Below are positions 9,155 to 16,625 of a stretch of 64,000 nt of DNA, in pieces. The notes beneath the pieces were generated by a model. The model had not been told where the DNA came from, did not search any database, and worked only from the letters and a program-made list of their open reading frames with translations. How positions within the stretch are numbered: position 1 is the stretch's first letter; every line of letters starts with the position of its first letter. This DNA comes from DSYU01 sp964437595 (GTDB lineage Bacteria; Chloroflexota; Anaerolineae; Anaerolineales; Anaerolineaceae): assembly GCA_964437595.1 (NCBI GenBank), contig CAYTHO010000016.1, forward strand, positions 1 to 64,000, given 5' to 3'. The translations under genes were made by a program, and so were the position numbers.

Positions 9155-9537
9155 CCTATGGACTGATGCTTGTTGGAGCGATTTTCACCTTCATCGCAGC
9201 GTTGGGTGTCCTGCGCCTGCCGGATTTGTTCATGCGCATGCATGCCAACACGAAATCAGCGACACTGGGCGTGGGCTTTATCATGCTGGGCGCGGCGATC
9301 TACTTCAGCGACATCACCATCACCACGCGCGCGCTGGCGGTGGTGCTCTTTCTGCTGGTCACCGCGCCGATCAGCTCACACCTACTCGCTCGCGCTGCTT
9401 ACTTCTCCGGCGTGCCCCTCTGGGAGAAGACCCTCAGTGACGATCTGCGTGGGCATTATGACCCGCAAACGCACCAGCTTTCCGGCGAGGAGGACGGACC
9501 CGATAATGGCCCGTCGCTACTGGACGAAAAAGTCTAG
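9139..9537 (+). CDS. mrpG: Mrp antiporter subunit G
   Basis: A 132-residue PhaG/MnhG-family subunit. The family block LGVLRLPDLFMRMHANTKSA is intact and three TM helices are evident. Translation starts at GTG 9139 inside the end of mrpF, with a GAAAGGA upstream. The hydrophilic tail after residue ~100 is longer than the minimal family. It closes the operon, and its 3' end overlaps the 3' end of the decayed hydrolase on the other strand by about 20 bases. Confidence 0.94.
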   Translation: MAEILAYGLMLVGAIFTFIAALGVLRLPDLFMRMHANTKSATLGVGFIMLGAAIYFSDITITTRALAVVLFLLVTAPISSHLLARAAYFSGVPLWEKTLSDDLRGHYDPQTHQLSGEEDGPDNGPSLLDEKV

Positions 9538-10140
9538 AATCGCCCGGATAAATCGATTGGGATCATCGCGCTGAGGCCTGTGACCGCTGCCCTCCATCCA
9601 GACCAGCTTCGATTTGGCAATTGCGGCCTGCGCCCTTCGCGCGCTTTCCGGGGGCACCAGTCCATCACGCGTGCCGTGGATGATCAGTACAGGCATGGTC
9701 AGTTCTCCCAGCCGATCTATGTAACAGGTGCGCAGCCCATCCCAGGTCAGCTCGCTGTCTTGAAAATCGGCAAACGCCTCCGTTCCACCTGGGCGGATCA
9801 TCTCATGATATACCGCATCTACCAGCGCTTCTGTTACAGAACCAGAACGCTTGAGCAGACCCTTCAGCGCGTAGCGCACCATCGACCGGTTGCGCATGAC
9901 TGCCCAGGTTGTGCGGCGCACTCCGGGAAAGCGTACGAAGAGATAGCTCAGGCGGTGCGCGGGGCCGCGCGCTGCAGGCCGTAGCTATCCACCAGAACGA
10001 GCCGTTCTACTTGATCAGGTTGGTCTAGGGTAAAGCCCAGCGCTGCGCCTCCACCCATGGAAATACCGGCCAGGCTGGCGCGATCAATCCCCAGATGGGA
10101 GAGGAGAGCGGTCAGAAACGCTTTTAGGCTGGCGATCGAA
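9517..10140 (-). pseudogene. Alpha/beta hydrolase, truncated and frameshifted
   Basis: On the minus strand 10140-9967 encodes the nucleophile region of an alpha/beta hydrolase (ASLAGISMGGGAALGF, with the catalytic Ser in GISMGG), continuing to LVLVDSYGLQRAAP. The frame then hits a TGA. A one-base shift restores a good match: HRLSYLFVRFPGVRR runs into an open frame from 9921 to 9517 with MPVLIIHGTRDGLVPPE (Asp region) and GSGHRPQRDDP (catalytic His). The N-terminal third is absent: upstream of 10140 there is an in-frame stop and no start. This is a remnant of a ~270-residue enzyme, or a sequencing error plus a truncation. Confidence 0.75.
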
Positions 10141-10197
10141 ACACCTTATAAGTGGTGTGGTAATCTATTTCCATTGTAGAAGCTGCTTCCCTATGGC

Positions 10198-11796
10198 TCA
10201 GGATGGATCGCTTTCAGCCAGCGTAAAGAACCGGCGAATGAGACCTGCGCGGGTCAACATACCGATCACGCGGGGATGCTCGCTACCCCCTTCTTCGGTA
10301 ACGGGGACTTGTTGGTAGCCATATTTCACGAACAGAGCAATGGCTTCATCAACCGGCTGGCCACAGTCAATCGTCACTACCGGCCGGGTCATGATCTCCG
10401 CCGCCCGGTACATGCCACGCATTCGCCGGTACGCATGAACTATATCCCTTGCCTCGATAGGCTGCTGGAACAGCGCCAAATAGGTCACATCTGTGCGCGG
10501 AAGTCTTTCCTCCTTAATAAACAGGTCTGCTTCCGTGATGATGCCAGCGGCATGGCCACGTTCATCCAAGACCAGGACATAGTCTGTCCCGTTTTCCGCG
10601 AAGATTACCGCTATCTGTTCAATTGGGGTGTCAGGCGAAACGGAAGGTAACCCATCTTGCATCAGATCTTTGACAAGTAAGCCAGGCGCCGCCCCTGCAT
10701 AGGCGCTTTTGGAGCGCGCATCGGCGAACTGGGAAAACAGGTTGAGAATGGGAACCAGAAGCACAGCGGTCGCGGCTGCCGTTAGGCTGGCGAAACCCAG
10801 CGCGATGGCAATGGGCAGCGGATCGAGCAGCAGGTTTTTTGGCCAGAGCAGAAGCGCAGCAGCCAGCAAAAAGCCTACCCGGAAAAGCGCTTCGAAGGGC
10901 CGAGACTCGTTCGCCTGTGTCAGGCTGTTCCCCCGCTGGCCGGTCCAGATGATCGCCGCGGTTAAAACCAGAGCAAGCGCAACTTCCAGGAGGATTGCAG
11001 CCGAAAATGGGATGTGCGTTTGCCATCCAAAGAAGGCCAGGGCAGCCACGCCAACCCAAAAGAGGATCGAGTTATCAAGTGGTTTTGGTTGGATCTGCCC
11101 TTCTGACCACAGCCCGCGTTTTGTTCCATATGCCACATGCATAGCCACACTCACGACAGCCGCTGCAACAGTGGATAGGCCAAGAATCAGGCCAATCCCG
11201 TACGCCAGATACACCTGGACGACGCTGAAGACACTTCGCATTCTGCCTGCGGGCAATCGCTCTGCGATTCTTGTGGAAAGATAACCAACCAAAGCGCCAA
11301 CCGCTCCACCGGCAATCAGCGCGTAAAGGAAACGGCCCGGCGCGTCTACCGCTGTTTCAACGCCTGTGAGCAGGAAAACGAGCGTGAGAATTCCAATTTG
11401 GCCCAGGATAGTTTCCGATGGTTCAGACGTAAACGTATTCCAGACCAGACTGGCGGCAAGTAAGCCAAACACCAGCGCACTGGCGATAGACAGACCACCC
11501 GTCAAGAAGATAACGCCGGCGATTCCAATCACCAGAAGCAGCCAAAGCAGTAGATTTAGCCCGCCCCCGAACCAGCTTGCCGAACCTAACCGCTGCGCGG
11601 ATTGCCACAAAAGCAGCGGGATGATCACAGCAGTAAACACCTCCCAGGGGAGCGCGATCGGTACAGCGGGAGCCAAAAACACCAGGAGGATGACAGCAAC
11701 AATGAGCCAGCGGAAGGCAGATTTCATTCCACTGCTGACGCGGATAAGAGTGGCCAGCAGTAACAGCATTATCAGGATGTGTTCCAGTTCCTTCAC
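10198..11796 (-). CDS. Polytopic membrane protein with a C-terminal CBS domain pair
   Basis: Roughly residues 1-360 are hydrophobic, with about ten TM segments and no transporter family I can name. Residues ~375-430 (VKDLMQDGLPSVSPDTP to GIITEADLF) and ~465-525 (AAEIMTRPVVTIDCGQP to VIGMLTRAGLI) are two CBS motifs forming a Bateman module that would bind adenine nucleotides. I prefer the GTG at 11796, which has GAGG six bases upstream. Another GTG at 11808 would add four residues. The gene is transcribed leftward, alone, from a region containing an inverted repeat (11889-11906). It may be a nucleotide-gated channel or transporter; the substrate is unknown. Confidence 0.75.
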   Translation of the reverse strand: MKELEHILIMLLLLATLIRVSSGMKSAFRWLIVAVILLVFLAPAVPIALPWEVFTAVIIPLLLWQSAQRLGSASWFGGGLNLLLWLLLVIGIAGVIFLTGGLSIASALVFGLLAASLVWNTFTSEPSETILGQIGILTLVFLLTGVETAVDAPGRFLYALIAGGAVGALVGYLSTRIAERLPAGRMRSVFSVVQVYLAYGIGLILGLSTVAAAVVSVAMHVAYGTKRGLWSEGQIQPKPLDNSILFWVGVAALAFFGWQTHIPFSAAILLEVALALVLTAAIIWTGQRGNSLTQANESRPFEALFRVGFLLAAALLLWPKNLLLDPLPIAIALGFASLTAAATAVLLVPILNLFSQFADARSKSAYAGAAPGLLVKDLMQDGLPSVSPDTPIEQIAVIFAENGTDYVLVLDERGHAAGIITEADLFIKEERLPRTDVTYLALFQQPIEARDIVHAYRRMRGMYRAAEIMTRPVVTIDCGQPVDEAIALFVKYGYQQVPVTEEGGSEHPRVIGMLTRAGLIRRFFTLAESDPS

Positions 11797-12121
11797 AGCG
11801 CACCTCACAGAATCACTTGATGTTCTTTGCCTGCTTAATTTATAAGGTACGGGGCTGCATCCACCTATCGTGAAAACACGTAAATGGTATACGCGAAACC
11901 GCGTATGTTTTGCCGTGAAGTGTCTTCCTGGGACTCAGTTTTACCCCAATCACGATAGATATAACCCAATATCCTGGCATGAAAAGGAAATGAAAGTCCA
12001 AAACATTATCTCTCCTCCAAGCATAGAAGAGAAGCCAGTATTTTGCGCCGCAATAGCGCAAGGATTTTTCTAAAAATATCATCCCCCAAAGTTTTTTAGA
12101 ATGGCTAATCACCAATAAATA
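11797..12121. other. Intergenic region between two leftward genes, with the inverted repeat
   Basis: I see no convincing gene here. A minus-strand frame of about 90 residues is open but has no domain, an erratic composition rich in Trp/Tyr/Cys and no clear ribosome binding site. The region is AT-rich and carries the inverted repeat at 11889-11906. It probably contains the promoter of the CBS-domain protein gene. Confidence 0.5.
11889..11906. promoter_or_regulatory. Perfect inverted repeat ATACGCG-AAAC-CGCGTAT
   Basis: Seven-base arms ATACGCG and CGCGTAT flank AAAC. The centre is about 100 bases upstream of the CBS-domain membrane protein start. The 13-base core is identical to one upstream of the uspA/Mrp region (3174-3186), and both copies are followed by an ATGTTT-like stretch. 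It is a good candidate for a common operator. Confidence 0.45.
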
Positions 12122-12547
12122 TTATTTGTAGTATTGATTATGCCCTTCTAAAAGTTGGTGGCGCCCAGCAAATACATTACGCCGGGTATCCTGCTGCTGG
12201 TAAAAGGCAAAATCATCCGAGTTGAAAGGAAAGGCATTTTTGAGCCTTGCGACATTCTCCCTGCCAACTACACTATCGAGGACAGGCCGCATTTCCTCTT
12301 CCAGCCCAATGCGATTAAGCGCGGCCGGGAAAGACATGCTTTCCCGCCATTCAAGTTCATAATCGACCGAAGCCTTGCCCAGGACATCATCCAGTTTTGT
12401 GCGGACGCACCAGTATGTCAACGCAAGCGCCCATTCATTTGCTGTCTTTCCGGAATGAAACGCTCTATAATAAAAAGTGTCCACGATCGTTACAAACCTA
12501 TCGCGCTCGATTGGATAAAAACGAGGTTCCAAATGGCCAATATTCAT
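12122..12547 (-). CDS. Hypothetical protein of about 141 residues, divergent from the hybrid regulator
   Basis: The frame reads like real protein, with balanced composition and well-placed charged and aromatic residues (WALALTYWCVRTKLDDVLG, NAFPFNSDDFAFYQQQDTRR). The opposite strand here does not. I recognise no family. Possible ATG starts lie at 12556, 12553 and 12547. All sit inside the first codons of the rightward regulator that begins at 12533, so the two 5' ends overlap by 15-24 bases. No signal peptide or TM helix is visible. It could instead be an accidental frame. Confidence 0.4.
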   Translation of the reverse strand: MNIGHLEPRFYPIERDRFVTIVDTFYYRAFHSGKTANEWALALTYWCVRTKLDDVLGKASVDYELEWRESMSFPAALNRIGLEEEMRPVLDSVVGRENVARLKNAFPFNSDDFAFYQQQDTRRNVFAGRHQLLEGHNQYYK

Positions 12548-15500
12548 TGGCATCATCGACCAACCATCGGCGTACTTGCCGGGTGGCAGTTATATCGAAC
12601 CGCTACAACTTTTAGCTACCTCAATCCGGTCTTCAGCGGCATCAATCGGGCCGCCTTAGAAATGGGCTGCAATTTGCTGCTGGGCTGTGGGATGGGCACT
12701 TCTGCCAGTGCGGTAGACCCCATTCGGCCAGCCTGGCCTGTACCTGCGGCGGATGTGGATTTTGTCCCGATTGGTCCTTTTAATACGGATGGTCTGATTG
12801 TCTTCTGCCCGCTTCATTCAGCAGCTCGTTCGAAATATCTCCAGGAGCAGATTTCCTCCGGGTATCCCGTACTGTTCATTGGCTCGGGTGAACCTGGCCC
12901 GACAATCGTGGCGGATAATGAGGGCGGCATTACCGAAGCATTCGGACACCTGGTTGAACATGGCCACCGGCGGATCGCCTTCATCGCCGGCAGTCCAGAT
13001 GACATGCAGGGCGATACTGGTGAGCGTCTGAGGGCTTACCGGTCTGCTGAAGCCGGCTATGGGTTCGAACCAGATTCGGCGTTGGTGGCCTTTGGCCGGC
13101 ATGTTTTCGACGGTGGATATTCCGCGACTCGCCAGTTCTTACAGAGCGGGGTGGCATTCACGGCGATCCTGGCCAGTAATGATGAAAGCGCGCTTGGCGC
13201 GATACAGGCCCTGAAAGAGGCAGGCCGGAGCGTTCCCCAAGATGTTGCCGTTATCGGCTTTGACAACCGCCTGGAAGGGGCCACCCAGGATCCGCCCTTG
13301 AGCAGCGTTCATGTTCCTCTATTCCATATGGGATATCGCGCTGTGGAGTTAATGCTGGCTCACCTGGATGGGAAAATCGGGCTGCAAGGAACGTACAGAG
13401 TGAACACCCGGCTGGTGCGGCGCGATTCATGCGGCTGCGCCACCGGAAAGGTATTTACTGGTTGGAGCAGGTCAGCCAATGAAATGACACGTTTGGATGA
13501 CAAGGCTCAGCGCGCGCAATGGGTGCAGGCCATTACCAAAATCATTTATAACCAGACTCAAAACCTGACTGAGGCTGAGTGCCTGGAACGATCCCAGCAT
13601 TTCGTGAATGCTTTGGCTGCCAGCCTTGAGCGAAACAACGCTTCAGAATTCTTAAAGACTTTAGAAGAAATTCTCCAAAAAACTGTCGCCGCCGAAGATG
13701 AAATATATAACTGGCAAGAAGTCATATTCCTGCTCAGGCTGGGCACCAGCGATCAAGGCGCTGCTTTTTCAGAGCATTCTCAGATCGTTAATGAACTGCT
13801 TGATCAGGGGATGATGACCATCAGTGCATATATGCGGCGCCAGCACAGCCTTAACGTGTTCGATCAGCGCGGGTCCAGCAGGCGGTTAGGCCTGCTGACC
13901 GCCGAATTGCAGACGGCTCTGGAAGAGGCGAGCATCTATGAAATCCTGGCGAAACACTTGCCAGACATGAACATCCACCTGGCGCAAGTTGTGCTGCTGA
14001 AAGCAGAAGCAGAAGATCCCGTTGCATGGAGCCTCTTGAGAGATGGAATTGCGCCACAACAAGATTGCATCCAATTTTCCAGTCGTAATTTTCCGCCCGC
14101 CGGGCTGTTCAGCGAAAAGGAGACTTTTCAACTGGCCCTGGTTCCTCTCGTCGACCGGACCGGCCAGCTTGGCTATGTCGTCTTCGGGACGGAAAATCTC
14201 GATTTATATGGCAGTATTGTCCAGCAGTTAGCTGGGGCTTTTAACAGCGCCCGCCTGTACCGCGAGGCCACCGAAGGCCGCCGGTTGGCCGAAGAAGCCA
14301 ACCGGATGAAAAGCCGCTTCTTAGCGACCATCAGTCACGAACTGCGCACACCATTAAACTTGATCGTTGGACTCAGCAGCATGGTACTGCGGGGAAATGA
14401 TGAAGGTGATTCGCCGCTGCCGGAAGCCGCCCGCAAGGATGTTGACCGGATCCATGCGTATTCCCAGCACCTAGGCGGGTTGATCGGTGATGTGATCGAC
14501 CTGGCGACCAGCGACGCCGGGCAGCTGCGTCTGAACAATGAAAACGTAAACCTCAGCCAGGCGCTGCGTATGGTTGTCGAAAGCGGCAGCCAATTAGCTG
14601 CCGATAAAGGATTGATCTTCGAAGCCAACTTGCCTGAAACAGGTCCCTGGGTGTGGGGCGACCAGACACGCCTGCGCCAGGTGGCGCTCAACTTAATCAA
14701 CAACGCCATCAAATTTACCACCAAGGGCGGCGTCCGCTTGCGGCTGGAGGATCACGGCGATTCGGTTACCGTGTTGGTCAGTGATACCGGCCTGGGGATT
14801 TCACCGGACGAACAGCAGGTCATCTTCGATGAATTCCGCCAGTCGGATCGCAGCGTGGCGTTAGGATACGGCGGATTGGGGCTGGGATTGGCTATCTGTA
14901 AACGGCTGGTGGAAATGCACGGTGGAACAATTGCTGTGCATTCTTCTGGTCTGGAAGGCGTCGGGTCAACTTTCTCCTTTACCCTGCCCACGATACGGCT
15001 GCCTATTGAGAAACCACATCAACTTCCAGAAACACAGATCCTTCAGCAGGGGGTGATCATATTGACCAGCCAGCCCAGCTCAATCGAGCGGTTGAGTGAA
15101 GAGCTGCACCAGCGTGGATTCAGGGTGCATATTACCTTGATGAAACGTGGATTGGATTGGCGCGCGGATGTCAATGGCCACGACCCGGATGCCATCATTT
15201 TGGATGTGAGTACCAATTCAGCCCTCGGATGGGAGACTCTCAAAGAGATCAAGAGTAAAAACCTTATGGCCGGCATCCCGGTGCTGCTGTTCTCATCTTC
15301 CCAACTGGATGGCTCGCTGCTCGAACTGGATTACCTGACCAAGCCCATCGAAATCTCCGAACTGACCCGGGCCCTGGACCAGCAATGGCTAATGGCTGAA
15401 ACAGATCGATCAACGCGTACTATCCTGGTCGTAGATGATGAACCAACTACCCTGGAAATGCACGCCCGCATCGTTCAGGCGCATTCGTCTACCAATCGAG

Positions 15501-16120
15501 TTATAAAGGCACATAACGGGAAGGAAGCCCTGGACCTGCTGCTTCACGAGATCGTCGACCTGGTTCTGCTGGATTTGCAGATGCCAGAAATGGACGGATT
15601 TGAAGTGTTAGAAGCGATGCGTGGAATGGAAAGTCTGCGGAAAATTCCGGTGATCGTGATGACAGGCAAGAATCTGATGGAAGCAGATATGGCCCGTTTG
15701 AACCAGGGCGTAGCGACGGTATTGAGCAAAGGATTGTTCAGCATCGATGAAACAATCGCCCACATCAGCGCGGCGCTGGAGAATAAACGCCGGTTGAGTG
15801 GAGAAGCCCAGCGCCTGGTACGCATTGCAATGGCGTATGTGCATGAAAATTATGCCGCGGATCTATCCCGGCGGGTGATTGCGCAGCACATCGGGATTAC
15901 CGAAGACCACCTGACCTTCTGTTTCCGCCAGGAATTAGGAACAACGCCGATTGAATATCTCCAGCGCTACCGGATCAATCAATCGAAACGATTGTTGAAG
16001 GAAACGCGGCAAACCATTACCGAGATTGCGTTGGAGGTCGGATTTTCAGACAGTGGCTATTTTGGCCGCATCTTCCGCCGCGAGACAGGAATGACCCCGG
16101 AGGCATTCCGGCGTTCTTAA
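12533..16120 (+). CDS. One-protein hybrid regulator: LacI-type sensor, histidine kinase, two receivers, AraC HTH
   Basis: From ATG 12533 (GAGG six bases upstream) it encodes 1195 residues. Residues ~5-300 form a periplasmic-binding-protein-like ligand domain of the LacI/GalR type (RRIAFIAGSPDD, AVIGFDNRLEG, then RRDSCGC) without the usual N-terminal HTH and without a signal peptide, so sensing is cytosolic. Residues ~300-590 are a linker/GAF-like region. His602 lies in ISHELRTP (HisKA) and an HATPase_c domain follows to ~820. A degenerate receiver (~836-955) and a typical receiver (~962-1080; VDDEP, LVLLDLQMPEMDG) follow. The end is an AraC HTH pair (GFSDSGYFGRIFRRETG). The layout recalls Bacteroidota hybrid two-component regulators of glycan loci. 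It probably controls the adjacent glucan operon and may bind an intracellular oligosaccharide. Confidence 0.88.
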   Translation: MANIHWHHRPTIGVLAGWQLYRTATTFSYLNPVFSGINRAALEMGCNLLLGCGMGTSASAVDPIRPAWPVPAADVDFVPIGPFNTDGLIVFCPLHSAARSKYLQEQISSGYPVLFIGSGEPGPTIVADNEGGITEAFGHLVEHGHRRIAFIAGSPDDMQGDTGERLRAYRSAEAGYGFEPDSALVAFGRHVFDGGYSATRQFLQSGVAFTAILASNDESALGAIQALKEAGRSVPQDVAVIGFDNRLEGATQDPPLSSVHVPLFHMGYRAVELMLAHLDGKIGLQGTYRVNTRLVRRDSCGCATGKVFTGWSRSANEMTRLDDKAQRAQWVQAITKIIYNQTQNLTEAECLERSQHFVNALAASLERNNASEFLKTLEEILQKTVAAEDEIYNWQEVIFLLRLGTSDQGAAFSEHSQIVNELLDQGMMTISAYMRRQHSLNVFDQRGSSRRLGLLTAELQTALEEASIYEILAKHLPDMNIHLAQVVLLKAEAEDPVAWSLLRDGIAPQQDCIQFSSRNFPPAGLFSEKETFQLALVPLVDRTGQLGYVVFGTENLDLYGSIVQQLAGAFNSARLYREATEGRRLAEEANRMKSRFLATISHELRTPLNLIVGLSSMVLRGNDEGDSPLPEAARKDVDRIHAYSQHLGGLIGDVIDLATSDAGQLRLNNENVNLSQALRMVVESGSQLAADKGLIFEANLPETGPWVWGDQTRLRQVALNLINNAIKFTTKGGVRLRLEDHGDSVTVLVSDTGLGISPDEQQVIFDEFRQSDRSVALGYGGLGLGLAICKRLVEMHGGTIAVHSSGLEGVGSTFSFTLPTIRLPIEKPHQLPETQILQQGVIILTSQPSSIERLSEELHQRGFRVHITLMKRGLDWRADVNGHDPDAIILDVSTNSALGWETLKEIKSKNLMAGIPVLLFSSSQLDGSLLELDYLTKPIEISELTRALDQQWLMAETDRSTRTILVVDDEPTTLEMHARIVQAHSSTNRVIKAHNGKEALDLLLHEIVDLVLLDLQMPEMDGFEVLEAMRGMESLRKIPVIVMTGKNLMEADMARLNQGVATVLSKGLFSIDETIAHISAALENKRRLSGEAQRLVRIAMAYVHENYAADLSRRVIAQHIGITEDHLTFCFRQELGTTPIEYLQRYRINQSKRLLKETRQTITEIALEVGFSDSGYFGRIFRRETGMTPEAFRRS

Positions 16121-16145
16121 GGCTTTACCCAATGAACTGATCAAG

Positions 16146-16173
16146 GCCGACCTATAAGAAGGCCGGCTTTTTT
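16146..16173 (+). terminator. Rho-independent terminator after the hybrid regulator
   Basis: Stem GCCGACC / GGCCGGC with one A-C mismatch, loop TATAAGAA, followed directly by six T (16168-16173). It starts 25 bases after the regulator stop, so the downstream operon must have its own promoter. Confidence 0.75.
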
Positions 16174-16231
16174 GATTCCAACAACACTATGAATCGTCCG
16201 TTTTTAACACGCTTTTCTCCGTGACCTTCTC

Positions 16232-16243
16232 GGAAGCGCTTCC
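16232..16243. promoter_or_regulatory. LacI-type operator GGAAGCGCTTCC
   Basis: A perfect 12-bp palindrome with a central CG, the common architecture of LacI/GalR operators. It lies 48 bases before the start of the stand-alone LacI HTH gene and within the likely promoter region of the glucan operon. A partial half-site (GGAAGCGGTACC) follows at 16263-16274. It may be autoregulated by the small HTH protein. Confidence 0.65.
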
Positions 16244-16290
16244 TAAAATGAAAGTGAAACATGGAAGCGGTACCAAAAAGGAATAGAGAG

Positions 16291-16491
16291 ATGCAGAAGG
16301 CTTATACGCTGGACCAAATCGCAAAATTAGCTGGTGTTTCCCGTACCACCGCTTCGCGCGTCATCAATGGGCTTCCTGGAGTGCGGGCTTCCACCCGTGA
16401 GCGTGTGCTGAAGGTGATCAAAGAGTACGGCTACCAGCCCGACCAGACTGCCCGGTCATTAGCCGCGCACCGTTCGCGAAAAGGATCCTGA
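16291..16491 (+). CDS. Stand-alone LacI-type HTH protein without a ligand domain
   Basis: A 66-residue protein consisting of one LacI HTH and hinge-like tail: YTLDQIAKLAGVSRTTASRV is the recognition helix region, then RERVLKVIKEYGYQPDQTAR. It stops at the point where a normal LacI protein would continue into its sugar-binding domain. ATG 16291 has GGAATAGAGAG upstream; an upstream in-frame ATG at 16261 would add ten residues but has no ribosome binding site. The missing sugar-binding half is of the same family as the N-terminus of the hybrid regulator ending 170 bases upstream, which suggests a split or rearranged LacI gene. Whether 66 residues suffice to dimerise on the palindrome is not known. 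Confidence 0.7.
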   Translation: MQKAYTLDQIAKLAGVSRTTASRVINGLPGVRASTRERVLKVIKEYGYQPDQTARSLAAHRSRKGS

Positions 16492-16625
16492 CTTTTCAAC
16501 CGATCTTTCTACATCAGGTTATCTCAAGAGAGGAGGTAATACGAAGAGTTCTTTTCGATAAGCCCTTTACGAATTTTGAACGCATCCCTTTCATTTGATA
16601 AGAGATTCGACAAGGAGAAATGACG

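Noticed and set aside
10141..10158. ACACCTTATAAGTGGTGT, considered as a promoter operator or insertion end
   Set aside because: Arms are only five bases and the spacing is asymmetric; no associated gene start.
11840..12115. Minus-strand frame of 91 codons
   Set aside because: Unbalanced composition rich in Trp, Tyr and Cys, no ribosome binding site, no domain; overlaps the regulatory inverted repeat region.
12155..12532. N-terminal extension of the hybrid regulator by 126 codons
   Set aside because: The extension lacks any domain, does not read like protein and is antiparallel to a better frame; ATG 12533 has a ribosome binding site.
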